Shown piece by piece: positions 9,006 to 20,392 of a DNA stretch of 64,000 nucleotides; positions within the stretch are counted from its first letter, which is position 1, and every line of letters begins with the position of its first letter. A program made the translations under genes and the position numbers. The notes below the pieces were generated by a model. That model saw nothing but the letters and a program-made list of their open reading frames with translations. It searched no databases and had not been told where the DNA came from. Source of the DNA: Verrucomicrobiales bacterium (GTDB lineage: Bacteria > Verrucomicrobiota > Verrucomicrobiia > Methylacidiphilales > JAAUTS01); the NCBI GenBank assembly GCA_031256975.1, contig JAIRPN010000013.1, forward strand, positions 186,001-250,000. Reading direction: 5' to 3'.

Positions 9006-12000
9006 TTATTTCTCGTCCGCTTTGCCGACGATGGTCCAGCCGCTGACCAGCATGGGTTCGGCTTTTTTGTATTTCACCGTCTGGGTCTCGTTGCCGCGGC
9101 GGATGATGACCATGTCGTTGCGGCCGTACTTGGTTTCGTTGCGGCGGATGGGAAGGTGGATTTCGTCGGCGGGTTTTTCCGCGGGCGCTTCGCTGTTGGC
9201 GGCTTGCGCTTGCGGGGCTTGGTTTTGCAAGGCGGCCAGGAGCCCGCTCATGCCGCTGGCGTCGACGTCCGGGCGCAGGAATTTCTGCGGCAGGGCCTGC
9301 AGGAATTGCTCGAAGGCGGTCAGGCTGCTGCTGGAGCGGAACAGGTTGTTGACGATTTCCTTTTTAATATTCGCCATCAGTTCGGCGAACATGGTGTAGC
9401 CTTCCTGTTTGTATTCGATCAACGGGTCTTTCTGGCCGTGGGCACGCAGGCCGATGGCGGTCTTCAGGCTGTCGATCGCGTAGAGGTGTTCCTGCCAGAG
9501 GCGGTCGATGGCGTTGAGGATGATGTAACGCTCGATGCTCTTGACGGCGTCGGGGTTCTCAAAGCGGATCTTGGTTTCGTAGGCCTGGTGGACGCGGTCT
9601 TTGATCAGGGCAATGATTTGTTCGACCGGCAGGGTCCAGTTGATGTCGTCGCGGGCGATGCCGAGCGGCATGGCGCTGTTGAGCCACTTCAACAGGCCGT
9701 CGACGTCGGGTTCGCCACCCTCGAGGCTGGTTTTGACTTCCTGCTCGATGGTGTCGTTGACTACCTCGAAGACTTCCTCGCGGATGTTCTCGGTGGTGAG
9801 GATGTCGGTGCGGTAGGTGTAGATGACGTTGCGCTGCTGGTTGAGCACGTCGTCATATTGCAAGGTGTGCTTGCGGATCTGGTAATTGCGCTGCTCGACG
9901 CGTTTTTGCGCGTTTTCGACGGTCTTGTTCAGCCAAGGATGGGAGAGGCCTTCGCCTTCCTCCATGCCGAGACGGGTCATCATGGCGGAGATGCGGCGGG
10001 AGTCGCCGAAGTTGCGCATCAGGTCGTCCTCGAAGGAGATGAAGAACTGCGAGGAACCGGGGTCGCCCTGGCGCGAACAACGGCCGCGCAACTGGCGGTC
10101 AATGCGGCGGGATTCGTGGCGCTCGGTGCCGATGACGTGCAACCCGCCGAGTTCGGCGACGCCGGGGCCGAGCTTGATGTCGGTGCCGCGACCCGCCATG
10201 TTGGTGGCGATGGTGACGGAGCCGCGCTGTCCGGCGCGGGCGACGATTTCGGCTTCCTGCTGGTGGTATTTGGCGTTCAGCACGTTGTGCGGAATGTTGT
10301 CGCGGCGCAGCATGCGGGAGAGAATTTCCGAACTTTCCACCGACGCGGTGCCGACCAGCAGAGGCTGGCCCTTGGCGTGGCGCTGCTTGATTTCATCGAC
10401 CAGCGCGGCGAGTTTTTCGCGGCGGGTCTTGAAGATCAGGTCGTCGGCATCCTTGCGGAGGCAGGGACGGTTGGCCGGGATGACCAGCAGGTCCAGCTTG
10501 TAAATATCGCGGAATTCGTTGGCCTCGGTCTCGGCGGTGCCGGTCATGCCGGCGAGTTTGTCGTAAAGACGGAAGTAGTTCTGGATGGTGATGGTCGCCA
10601 ACGTCTGGGTCTCGCGGTCGATCTGCACGCCTTCCTTGGCCTCGACGGCCTGGTGCAAGCCGTCGCTCCAGCGGCGGCCCGGCATGATGCGGCCGGTATA
10701 TTCGTCGACGATGACCACTTTGTTTTCCTGCACGACGTAATGCACGTCCTTTTCAAACACGCAGTAGGCGCGGAGCAATTGGGAAATATTATGGATGCGC
10801 TGGCTGGCGTCGTCGTACTTGAGCTGCGCGTCCTGCTTGGCCTTGGCTTTTTGCTCGGGCGAAAGATTCGGATCGTGGTCGATGTCGTGATTGATGGTGA
10901 TCAGGTCCGGCATCACGAAGGCGTCGGGTTCGTTGGGGTTGAGAAACTCGCGGCCCATTTCCGACAGGTCGGCCTCGCTGCTTTTTTCCTCGATGGTGAA
11001 ATAGAGTTCTTCCTTGAGCTTGTAGAGCTCGGTCTTGCGCGAATCCTGGTACAACGCCAGTTCGGCGTCGTCGATGGCGCGGCGGGTGGCGGGTTCTTCC
11101 ATCGCCTTGAGCAGGATTTTATTGCGCGGCATGCCCATCTTGACCTTGAACAACAGGTGAGCGCCCTCGGCGACCTTGCCGGCTTCCATCAATTCCTTGC
11201 CGCGATTGGCTTCCTCGGAGAGGAAGGAGTGCTGTTTGCGCACCAGGCTGGCGACGGCGGGTTTGAACTTGTCGTACTGGTGGGTGGAGACGGTGGCCGG
11301 GCCGCTAATGATCAGCGGGGTACGGGCTTCGTCGATCAGGATGCTGTCGACTTCGTCAATGATGGCGTAGGGATGTCCGCGCTGGACCTGGTCCTCGACG
11401 CGGGTGGCAAGGCCGTTGTCGCGCAGGTAGTCGAAACCAAATTCGCTGTTGGTGCCATAGGCGATGTCGGCGGCGTATTGCACGCGGCGCTCATCGGGAT
11501 TCTGGCCGTTTTGCAGGCAGCCGACGGTCAGGCCGAGGTAACGGTACACTTCGCCCATCCATTCCGAGTCGCGGGCGGCGAGGTAATCGTTGACGGTGAC
11601 CACGTGGACGCCTTTCGCCGTCAGCGCGTTCAAGTAGGTGGGCAGGGTGGCAACCAGGGTTTTACCTTCGCCGGTGGCCATTTCGGAAATTTTGCCCTGA
11701 TGCAGGGCGATACCGCCGATCAACTGCACATCGAAGGGAATCATTTCCCAGATAATCGGCTGGCCGCGAACGATGATTTCGCGCTTGGCGTTGGTGAAGC
11801 GGCGGCAGCAGTTCTTGACGGCGGCAAAGGCCTCGGGCAGCAGGTTGTCGAGGGTCTCGCCATTGGCGAGGCGCTGGCGGAACTCGACGGTCTTGGCCTG
11901 CAACTGCTCGTCGGACAGCGACTGGTATTGCTGTTCGAATTGGTTGATGCGCGCCACGAGCGGCAACAAACTTTTGACCACGCGTTGGTTGCGACTGCCG

Positions 12001-12029
12001 ATAACCTTACTGATAAACCACTGCAACAT
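9006..12029 (-). CDS. secA: Preprotein translocase subunit SecA
   Basis: MLQWFISKVIGSRNQR start, EMATGEGKTLVATLP, VNDYLAARDSEWM, GRGTDIKLG, RQLRGRCSRQGDPGSS. Confidence 0.97.
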   Translation of the reverse strand: MLQWFISKVIGSRNQRVVKSLLPLVARINQFEQQYQSLSDEQLQAKTVEFRQRLANGETLDNLLPEAFAAVKNCCRRFTNAKREIIVRGQPIIWEMIPFDVQLIGGIALHQGKISEMATGEGKTLVATLPTYLNALTAKGVHVVTVNDYLAARDSEWMGEVYRYLGLTVGCLQNGQNPDERRVQYAADIAYGTNSEFGFDYLRDNGLATRVEDQVQRGHPYAIIDEVDSILIDEARTPLIISGPATVSTHQYDKFKPAVASLVRKQHSFLSEEANRGKELMEAGKVAEGAHLLFKVKMGMPRNKILLKAMEEPATRRAIDDAELALYQDSRKTELYKLKEELYFTIEEKSSEADLSEMGREFLNPNEPDAFVMPDLITINHDIDHDPNLSPEQKAKAKQDAQLKYDDASQRIHNISQLLRAYCVFEKDVHYVVQENKVVIVDEYTGRIMPGRRWSDGLHQAVEAKEGVQIDRETQTLATITIQNYFRLYDKLAGMTGTAETEANEFRDIYKLDLLVIPANRPCLRKDADDLIFKTRREKLAALVDEIKQRHAKGQPLLVGTASVESSEILSRMLRRDNIPHNVLNAKYHQQEAEIVARAGQRGSVTIATNMAGRGTDIKLGPGVAELGGLHVIGTERHESRRIDRQLRGRCSRQGDPGSSQFFISFEDDLMRNFGDSRRISAMMTRLGMEEGEGLSHPWLNKTVENAQKRVEQRNYQIRKHTLQYDDVLNQQRNVIYTYRTDILTTENIREEVFEVVNDTIEQEVKTSLEGGEPDVDGLLKWLNSAMPLGIARDDINWTLPVEQIIALIKDRVHQAYETKIRFENPDAVKSIERYIILNAIDRLWQEHLYAIDSLKTAIGLRAHGQKDPLIEYKQEGYTMFAELMANIKKEIVNNLFRSSSSLTAFEQFLQALPQKFLRPDVDASGMSGLLAALQNQAPQAQAANSEAPAEKPADEIHLPIRRNETKYGRNDMVIIRRGNETQTVKYKKAEPMLVSGWTIVGKADEK

Positions 12030-12156
12030 AGAGCCGTTAATGGTGACACAGCGGGAGCAGCGTGGCAATAGTGGATGTAGGGGCTAATTTCAGCCTTTTC
12101 AACCGGGAATTTGACAATGCCGTTGACTTGGTTAGCAGAACGTTTAACCAATAGTC

Positions 12157-13518
12157 ATGACTTTCTTGCATTTGGCGTCCAGTTGTCGTGTATGGGGTTT
12201 GGTGTTGTGCGCGGTGATGAGTGCGGCTGTTTCGTCATTAGCGGGCGAGGCGAACCCGCGCGGGCCGGTGGCGGAGACTTTTGAGGAAGCTTGGGCGAAG
12301 ATGAAACCGTTTGACGGCACGCGCGCTCCCGGCGGGGTGGATACCTCGACCGTGGACGGCAAGATCATCGTCGGTTACCAAGGCTGGTTTTTTACACCGG
12401 GCGACGGTTCGGGTCGCGGCTGGGTGCATTTTGCAGGCGGCAATTTCAGCGACGGCAAGGCGACCGTCGACATGTGGCCGGACATGAGCGAGGCGACGCC
12501 CGCCGAGCGATACGAGACCGGTTTCAAATATCCCGACGGCAGCCCGGCGACGGTATTCAGTTCCTACAACCCGCTAACGGTCAACCGCCATTTCAAATGG
12601 ATGGCGGATTACGGCATCGACGGTGCGTTCGTGCAACGCTTCATCTCCGGCACGCGCAATCCGAAATCCTTCGACGCCAACAACGCGGTGCTGGACAATG
12701 TGCGTCGCGCCGCCAACGCCAACGGCCGCACCTTCGCCGTCATGTACGACCTCAGCGGCATGCGCCCTGCCGAGGCGCTAACCATCATCTCCAAGGATTG
12801 GTCGGCGCTGGTCGACCGCATGCAAATCACCAGGGACCCGTCCTACCAGCGCCATCACGGCAAGCCGCTGGTGATCCTGTGGGGTGTTGGTTTTGGCCGC
12901 AAATACACCACCGCCGAAATTTCCGAAGCCGTCGACTTTTTGCAACACGACCCGAAATACGGCGGCAACGCGGTGATGCTCGGCACGCCCAGTGCCTGGC
13001 GGACCGGCAAGGGGGATGCGCAAAAAGATCCCGACCTGGAGGCCTTAATCAAGAAAGTCGACATTGTCAGCCCCTGGAGCGTCAACCGTTACAAATCGCC
13101 CGAGGCTTTCCAGCGCTGCCTCGACAGCTACGGCAAGGAAGACCTCGCCTGGTGCAACGAAAACAAAGTCGGTTATATGCCGGTGATCTTTCCCGGTTTC
13201 AGTTGGAACAACCTGATGGACACCCGCGGCCGTGACGCCCGCAAGGAAGCCGTGCCGCGCGGTGACGGCACCTTTTTCTGGAGCCAGGGCAACGGCTGGA
13301 TCAAGGCTGGTGCGAAAATGATCTACATCGCCATGTTTGACGAAATCGACGAAGGCACTGCTATTTTCAAGGTTAGCGGTAATCCGCCGCCGCCTGGCAA
13401 AAGCAGTTTTGTCACCAACGAGGGCATGCCGCCTGATCAATACCTGTGGCTGGCGGGACAGCTTGGCAGGACCTTGCGCAAGGAAATTCCGTCACAAGAC
13501 GCGGTACCGAAGCGCTAA
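12157..13518 (+). CDS. Secreted glycoside hydrolase, GH99/GH71-like
   Basis: KIIVGYQGWFFTPGDG, HFKWMADYGIDGAFVQRF, AMFDEIDEGTAIFK. Confidence 0.7.
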   Translation: MTFLHLASSCRVWGLVLCAVMSAAVSSLAGEANPRGPVAETFEEAWAKMKPFDGTRAPGGVDTSTVDGKIIVGYQGWFFTPGDGSGRGWVHFAGGNFSDGKATVDMWPDMSEATPAERYETGFKYPDGSPATVFSSYNPLTVNRHFKWMADYGIDGAFVQRFISGTRNPKSFDANNAVLDNVRRAANANGRTFAVMYDLSGMRPAEALTIISKDWSALVDRMQITRDPSYQRHHGKPLVILWGVGFGRKYTTAEISEAVDFLQHDPKYGGNAVMLGTPSAWRTGKGDAQKDPDLEALIKKVDIVSPWSVNRYKSPEAFQRCLDSYGKEDLAWCNENKVGYMPVIFPGFSWNNLMDTRGRDARKEAVPRGDGTFFWSQGNGWIKAGAKMIYIAMFDEIDEGTAIFKVSGNPPPPGKSSFVTNEGMPPDQYLWLAGQLGRTLRKEIPSQDAVPKR

Positions 13519-13533
13519 TGGTCGGGGTTTAAA

Positions 13534-13601
13534 TTTTTACAGGAAGAACATGGAGTTCACGAAGAAATAATTCCATGCTCTCCGTGAGCTCCCTGTAAAA
13601 A
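13534..13601. terminator. Inverted repeat between convergent genes, candidate bidirectional terminator
   Basis: TTTTTACAGG ... CCTGTAAAAA arms with further pairing inside. Confidence 0.6.
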
Positions 13602-13621
13602 AATCTTCATCTTTCTGGCAG

Positions 13622-14416
13622 TTAGCGTTTAATTGGCAGCCATTTCAGGACATTTTGAATCATCGTATCCCAATAACCCCAATCATGTGCGCCGGGGCCT
13701 TCCTCGTAGATCAGATCCAAGCCCAGATTGAGGACATGATCGCGGAAGCGCAGGTTGTCCTGATACAAAAAATCCTCGGTGCCGCAGCATTGGTATAACT
13801 GGGGAGCGGGTTTGCCGTCGGCCTTGAGCTGCGCGGCGAGGTGAAACAAATCCTTGTCGGTGCCGCCAACGGAGAAGTCATTGCCGAAGATGGCGCCGAC
13901 CCGCCTGGCGCTTAGCGGGCCGTCATTGATGACGCGTTTGACCGGATAGTTCAAATCCGCCACGCCCGACAGCGAGGCGGCGGCGGAATATTTTTCCGGC
14001 AACGCAAGGCCGAGCCGCAGCGCGCCGTAACCGCCCATCGACAATCCCGCGGCGAACGTATTTTCGCGGCCCTCGGCGACAGGGAACCAGGACTTGCAAA
14101 GACGCGGCAATTCCTCGCTGATGAAGGTCCAGTAATTCATGCCCGATTCGGTGTTTTGGTAATAGCTTAAATCCACGCGCGGCATCACCACGATGAGGCC
14201 GAGTTGCGCGGCATGGCGTTCGATCGAGGTGCGGCGCAGCCAGATGGTTTCGTCGTCCGACCAGCCGTGCAGCAGGTAAAGAATCGGGTAACTGGTTCGT
14301 GCCGCCGCGCCCGCCATGTCGACTTGTGCCGCCGAGGTAGGCTGCGGGAGCAGCACATTCATGGAAGTGGACAGGCCGAGCGATTCGGCGAAGAAATTGA
14401 CGTGCAGTAAGGCCAT
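13622..14416 (-). CDS. Alpha/beta hydrolase esterase (FrmB/EstA-like)
   Basis: YLLHGWSDDETIWLRRTSIER, AAGLSMGGYGALRLGL, GAHDWGYWD. Confidence 0.88.
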   Translation of the reverse strand: MALLHVNFFAESLGLSTSMNVLLPQPTSAAQVDMAGAAARTSYPILYLLHGWSDDETIWLRRTSIERHAAQLGLIVVMPRVDLSYYQNTESGMNYWTFISEELPRLCKSWFPVAEGRENTFAAGLSMGGYGALRLGLALPEKYSAAASLSGVADLNYPVKRVINDGPLSARRVGAIFGNDFSVGGTDKDLFHLAAQLKADGKPAPQLYQCCGTEDFLYQDNLRFRDHVLNLGLDLIYEEGPGAHDWGYWDTMIQNVLKWLPIKR

Positions 14417-14466
14417 GGGGAAAAATTAGCGATACGCGCCCGTCTGCAAATCAAAATGATTTGCAT

Positions 14467-15594
<1,128 letters not shown>

Positions 15595-15595
15595 A

Positions 15596-16984
15596 ATGAA
15601 TTACCGTGACTGGATGCACTATAACCGAAGCCGTTCGGTAAAGGAAGATTCTTCCGTACCGGATGAGGTATTTGTACAGCGCCTGTGGTTTGAGGAGCTT
15701 TACCGCAACCCGCTAACGACGAGGGATGGCCGGAAAATCCGGGTCTTGCAGCCGGGTTTTTGGAACCGCGAGGCGGGGCCGGATTTTTTCCATGCCGCGA
15801 TCCTCGATGAGAACGGACGACTGCAAACCGGGGCGGTTGAAATTGATCTCGGCCCGCAGCAATGGCGACAGCATCATCACGCCGTGAATCCGGATTACAA
15901 CCGGGTGATTCTGCACGTGGTCTGGCAGGCGGGAGCCCGGGATTTTTACCCGGCGACCGACGCTAACCGCGAAGTGCCGCAGGTGGAATTGTCGTCACAA
16001 CTGAAATTTCCCCCGGCGGAACTGCGCGGGCACTTTTCATCCGGTCCGGGCGAACGGGAAATCGGCGCCCGTCGTGGTGCCTGCGCGGAGCTGCTGTCGG
16101 GCTTGGGGGACGAATCGGTGTCGCGTATCTTGGATGACGCCGGCGAATACCGTTTCTCGCAAAAACAGCGGCTGTTCCAACTGAAAGCCGAGGCCTTGGG
16201 CGAGGAACAGGCCTTGTGGCTGGGCGTGGCGGAAGCCATGGGATTCTCGAGGAACCGGGCGGCGTTTCGCGGATTGGCGCAACGGGTCGCCATTGGCGTG
16301 TTGCAGGAACTGGACAATGACTTGCAGCGCGAGGCGTTGCTGTTCGGCGTGGCGGGTTTCATGCCGGGCGCAACCTTGCCGGAGAGCCTGGCGGCATCAA
16401 GTTATGCGCGCGGCTTGTGGGAAGAGTGGTGGTGGCAGCGCGCGGGCTGGCAGGAGCGGGTGATTCCGCGCGAGGTTTGGAAATTTGGCGGTGTGCGGCC
16501 GTTGAACCGCCCGGAACGACGGGTGGCGCTAATGGCGAAATTGTCGTCGCCGGAAAACTGGCGGCTGTTTTTGCGCTTGGCGCGGATCGGGGATTACGAA
16601 TTGCTGAAGGATTTTTTCGCGGGACTGGCGCATGATTTTTGGGACAGGTATTGCACCTTGCCGGGCCTGCCGCTGGCGGAACCGGCGGCCTTGCTTGGCG
16701 GGGGGCGCTTGTCCGCGTTGTTGTTCAATACGATATGGCCCTTGGCGTCGCATGGCAATGCGGACGAGGTGACGCAACAATTGCGGATGGCTGTTAGCGG
16801 CGGACAAAACCGCCTGCAAAAAATCGCGGCGGCGCGCCTGTTGGGGGAGCGTCCCTTGCGCGGGCTGAAAAGCTCACTGCTGGGACAGGAAGGGTTGCTG
16901 CAGATTTACCGTGACTTCTGCCTGTGCGATTACAGCCAGTGCCGTGACTGCGGGTTTTCGTCGTTGGTGAAAAAGTATCTTTGA
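15596..16984 (+). CDS. DUF2851 family protein
   Basis: MNYRDWMHYNRSRSVKEDSSVPDEVFVQRLWFEELYRNPLTTRDGRKIRVLQPGFWNREAGPDFFHAAI; start trimmed from the ORF-track start at 15461. Confidence 0.8.
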   Translation: MNYRDWMHYNRSRSVKEDSSVPDEVFVQRLWFEELYRNPLTTRDGRKIRVLQPGFWNREAGPDFFHAAILDENGRLQTGAVEIDLGPQQWRQHHHAVNPDYNRVILHVVWQAGARDFYPATDANREVPQVELSSQLKFPPAELRGHFSSGPGEREIGARRGACAELLSGLGDESVSRILDDAGEYRFSQKQRLFQLKAEALGEEQALWLGVAEAMGFSRNRAAFRGLAQRVAIGVLQELDNDLQREALLFGVAGFMPGATLPESLAASSYARGLWEEWWWQRAGWQERVIPREVWKFGGVRPLNRPERRVALMAKLSSPENWRLFLRLARIGDYELLKDFFAGLAHDFWDRYCTLPGLPLAEPAALLGGGRLSALLFNTIWPLASHGNADEVTQQLRMAVSGGQNRLQKIAAARLLGERPLRGLKSSLLGQEGLLQIYRDFCLCDYSQCRDCGFSSLVKKYL

Positions 16985-16992
16985 GGAGTTTC

Positions 16993-18951
16993 TTATGGCT
17001 CGTTTTTCGCCTTCAGCGAAATCACCGGGCTGTAATGGTCGGTAAATTCCGCGCTCCACCAATTGCCGGTTTCCCACCAGTCGCCAAATTTGCTGAAATG
17101 ATATTCGTACAGATTGGTGCGCAGGTAGCGTGGCGGGTGGTCGGGGAAGGGATTATTGGCCAGCAGCGAGGTGACTTGTGGCGAATTGTGCAACAAGCGC
17201 TGGCAAAAGGCGATGAACCACGGCGTTTGCTCGAAATTGCCGAGCGCGGCGAACCACAATTGGAAGTCGAGCCGCGGCAGGTAGGGCTGGCAGAAAGAGG
17301 GCATTTCGCCGGTATTGCCGGGTTTCCATTTGAAGGAATAGTCGAACCAGGTGGTGCCGTCGTCGCTGCCCTGCAAGGTGATTTCCTGCCGCTTGGTGGT
17401 CATTACCGCGAACAGTCCATAGCTGTTGACCGAACGGAACGGCGTGGCCAGTTCATTGGCCCAGGTGATTGGCGCAGGCCAGTTGATGCGGGCGCCGAGA
17501 TTGAATAATGTGTCGGGAACAGTCAGGATTGCCAGCCATAACGACAGCGGAACCAGTACATACCAGCGCCAGCGGAGCAGGGCTAAGCTCTTTCGTTCAC
17601 CCTGAACTTGTCGAAGGGTGGAATTATTTCCCTTGGTTTTGTCGTCCTTCGACAAGCTCAGGATGAGCGGGATGCGGTGGCGGATGAATGAAAAGATTTT
17701 CCGCCAAGTGACGTCATCCACCAGCCACAGGCAAATTGCCACGGTTAGCGGGTTGAAGAAGCCGTAATTGCCGGTGAGAAAGATCAGGATTTGCAGCAGG
17801 ACGAACCCGCAGGCGGCGGTGAGTTGCAGTCGTCGCGGGGCGTAAATACATAAGGGCAACAGCACCTCAATGAACAAGGTGGCGATCACCGCAAATTGCA
17901 GCATCCAGGGCGGTAGTTGGTGAATGAAGAACGCTAATGGCGAGGGCAGCGGTTGGGTTTCGAAATGATACTGCAACGCGGTCAGGTGGTGCCAGGTTTC
18001 GTCGCCGCTGAGCAATTTCAACGCGCCCGAGGAAAACAGCAGCCGGAACAACAGCCACAGCAACAGCCAGCGGGCGAGAATCGGGGCTTGATGGTTGGTG
18101 TTTTTTCGCCAGCGCCACGCTAACGGCGAAATGAAAATACCCAGAAACCCGGCCTCCAGCAACAGAGCGTCCCATTGGAAACTAAGAAAGACGTTGCCGA
18201 TATTGACCAGCGACAAATACAGGAACCACAACAGGAAGAATCCGAGCGCCGGGGCAAGATCAAAAAAGACCGCCACCGCAAGCAGCATGCCCGTTGCGCA
18301 AACCGCCTGCAGCATGAAGTCGCTGCTGCTGATCCAGAAGACGGTGGGGATTTTGTAAAACGCCAGCAGGTCGTAATAAGCGTAGGCGTTTTCCAGCAGC
18401 GAGGAAGCCGGGGTAATGCCATTCGGGCCGACCAGTCCGGTGATTTGCCCGAACAGGTTGGCGAAGGCGATGAAGAAGATCACCGCCAGGCTTTTGGCGA
18501 ACAACCGGGTGCTGATTGAATATGCGGGAATTTCGCCGCGCAGGCCGCTAACGGTGAGATCGAGTTTGGACAAACCGCTGCGATGTTTGGCGACAAAACA
18601 GTAAACGGCCTCGCACAATGGCGCGGTCGCGCGATAAATCCAGCGCAGCACTTTGCCGAGCCGGTGTTGCGCCAGCGCCTCGAAACAGCCGCGCGCGGCG
18701 GAATGGACTTCACCGTTGGCGTCGATGTATTGGATCGAAGCGTCGAATTCCCCGCTCGAAATCTCGGGAAATTTCCCCGCCACTTCCTGTGAGGTGGCGA
18801 TTTCAAGCCTGTCGCCCGTGACCTGTTGCAGCCGTCGCACCCATTTCAGGCAGAATCCGCAGTCGCCGTCATAAATGAACAGAGGCTTGCGCGGGACGGA
18901 TTTGACACGACGCGGAGGCAGGGAGGACATGGAATTTAGTTTAAGAGCCAA
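16993..18951 (-). CDS. DCC (DUF393) thiol-disulfide domain fused to lipase maturation factor-like membrane protein
   Basis: PLFIYDGDCGFCLKWVRRL N-terminal DCC motif; C-terminal LMF features NLFGQITGLVGPNGITPA, SFQWDALLLEAGFL, FEQTPWFIAFCQRLL. Confidence 0.85.
   Translation of the reverse strand: MALKLNSMSSLPPRRVKSVPRKPLFIYDGDCGFCLKWVRRLQQVTGDRLEIATSQEVAGKFPEISSGEFDASIQYIDANGEVHSAARGCFEALAQHRLGKVLRWIYRATAPLCEAVYCFVAKHRSGLSKLDLTVSGLRGEIPAYSISTRLFAKSLAVIFFIAFANLFGQITGLVGPNGITPASSLLENAYAYYDLLAFYKIPTVFWISSSDFMLQAVCATGMLLAVAVFFDLAPALGFFLLWFLYLSLVNIGNVFLSFQWDALLLEAGFLGIFISPLAWRWRKNTNHQAPILARWLLLWLLFRLLFSSGALKLLSGDETWHHLTALQYHFETQPLPSPLAFFIHQLPPWMLQFAVIATLFIEVLLPLCIYAPRRLQLTAACGFVLLQILIFLTGNYGFFNPLTVAICLWLVDDVTWRKIFSFIRHRIPLILSLSKDDKTKGNNSTLRQVQGERKSLALLRWRWYVLVPLSLWLAILTVPDTLFNLGARINWPAPITWANELATPFRSVNSYGLFAVMTTKRQEITLQGSDDGTTWFDYSFKWKPGNTGEMPSFCQPYLPRLDFQLWFAALGNFEQTPWFIAFCQRLLHNSPQVTSLLANNPFPDHPPRYLRTNLYEYHFSKFGDWWETGNWWSAEFTDHYSPVISLKAKNEP
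17594..17670. repeat. Interspersed palindromic repeat (CCTTCGACAAGCTCAGG type) inside a CDS
   Basis: CCTGAACTTGTCGAAGG ... CCTTCGACAAGCTCAGG near-perfect inverted arms; translated as LILSLSKDDKTKGNNSTLRQVQGER. Confidence 0.9.
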
Positions 18952-18997
18952 AAACGAAAGTGCAATGCCGGGCTGTTTTCGCTAAACTGCCCGGCTG

Positions 18998-19714
18998 ATG
19001 AATTATTCGGTGCTGAAGGTTAGCGTCATGGCGCAGACGGCATCGCTGGCGTTGCATGCGGCGGTGATTGTCGGCGGCGGGCTGCTGTTCCTGCAGCCCG
19101 CGCAATTCGGCATGGACAACGGCCAGGGCGGGGCGACGGGTCTGGCCTCACGGCAGATCCTGCAGGCCGAGGTGCAACTCAATGATTTACATTCGTCAAC
19201 CACCAACCGGACGGTCGACAAAAATGATGCTACGGATGAACTGTCGCCCGTGCCCGATCCTGACGCCGATGTTACGGTCAACACGACTCCCGCAGCTTCC
19301 GCGGCGCAAGGCGTCAATTCCAATGATTTTCCGGTGTCACAGGTAACCGAGTATCGTCCGGCCGACGAGAAACCCTCGGTCGGTTCGCCCGGCACGCTGA
19401 CGGCGAAGATGTTCGCTGCCGGCAACGGCGGGGCCAAGACCGCCGCGCAACCGGTCTATTTGCACAACCCGCCGCCGTCTTATCCGACCAGCGCCCGCGA
19501 AAGAAGCCAGGAAGGCCGCGTGCTATTGCGCGTCAGCATTGGCGTGGACGGCGCGGTTAGCGGTATCAAGGTGCAAAGGACCTCCGGTTACCCGGTGCTC
19601 GATGACGCGGCGCTGGCGGCGGTGCGAAAGTGGGTTTTCTCGCCCGCGACTATCGGTGGCGTGAAAGTGGAGGACACCATCGACCTGCCCATCGTGTTTT
19701 CACTGAAGAAGTGA
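18998..19714 (+). CDS. TonB-family energy transducer
   Basis: PPPSYPTSARERSQEGRVLLRVSIGVDGAVSGIKVQRTSGYPVLDDAALAAVRKWVFSPA. Confidence 0.88.
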   Translation: MNYSVLKVSVMAQTASLALHAAVIVGGGLLFLQPAQFGMDNGQGGATGLASRQILQAEVQLNDLHSSTTNRTVDKNDATDELSPVPDPDADVTVNTTPAASAAQGVNSNDFPVSQVTEYRPADEKPSVGSPGTLTAKMFAAGNGGAKTAAQPVYLHNPPPSYPTSARERSQEGRVLLRVSIGVDGAVSGIKVQRTSGYPVLDDAALAAVRKWVFSPATIGGVKVEDTIDLPIVFSLKK

Positions 19715-19754
19715 AAGGTTTGCCGATTTTAAATTTGGGTTTAGCTTTAGCGTT

Positions 19755-20387
19755 ATGATTTCGACCAAGAGCAAGATTGTGTTGGTGTGGCTGGTGGCGT
19801 TGCTGCTGTGCGGTTTGATCGCGTTGGCTTCGTATTTTTTCTTCTCCCGCCTGCAGGAAAGTTCGGTCCGCCCGGCCGGCACCTTCAAAAAGGTGCCGGA
19901 CTTTGAATTCACCGAGCGCACTGGCAAGCCCTTCAATTCAAAAGAGCTGAAGGGCAAAATCTGGGTGGCGGATTTCATCTTCACCCGTTGCCCGGGGCAA
20001 TGCCTGTCGATGTCGCGGCATTTTGCCCAGTTGCAAAAAATCCTGCCCAAGCGCGATGACGTGGTGCTAGTGTCGTTTTCCATCGACTCGAATTACGACA
20101 CGCCGCAAATTTTATCGAACTACGCCGACGGTTATGAAGCCGAGGCCAACCGCTGGTTTTTCCTCACCGGTGACCAGGAAAAGATTCACCAACTGGTGAT
20201 TAGCGGCTTCCTGTTGCCGATCGCCAAGACTCCCGAGGAACGCGTGGCACTGGAAGGCGGTTTCACCCACAGCAGCCGTTTCGTGGTCATCGACCGCGAA
20301 GGCAACATCCGCAGCTACGTCGAAGGCCTCAGCGAGGATTCTCCCAAGGACACCCTTGCAGCAATTCATGCGTTGCTGAAGGAATAG
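19755..20387 (+). CDS. SCO1/SenC-like copper/thioredoxin-fold protein
   Basis: VADFIFTRCPGQCLSMSRHFAQLQ with CxxxC, conserved His in FTHSSRFVVIDREG. Confidence 0.9.
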   Translation: MISTKSKIVLVWLVALLLCGLIALASYFFFSRLQESSVRPAGTFKKVPDFEFTERTGKPFNSKELKGKIWVADFIFTRCPGQCLSMSRHFAQLQKILPKRDDVVLVSFSIDSNYDTPQILSNYADGYEAEANRWFFLTGDQEKIHQLVISGFLLPIAKTPEERVALEGGFTHSSRFVVIDREGNIRSYVEGLSEDSPKDTLAAIHALLKE

Positions 20388-20392
20388 ATGGA

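Noticed and set aside
8928-12071. 1047-aa + strand ORF opposite secA
   Set aside because: Antisense shadow of a high-GC, codon-biased gene; Gly/Val/Asp/Ala-rich translation lacks recognisable domains, while the opposite strand is unmistakably SecA.
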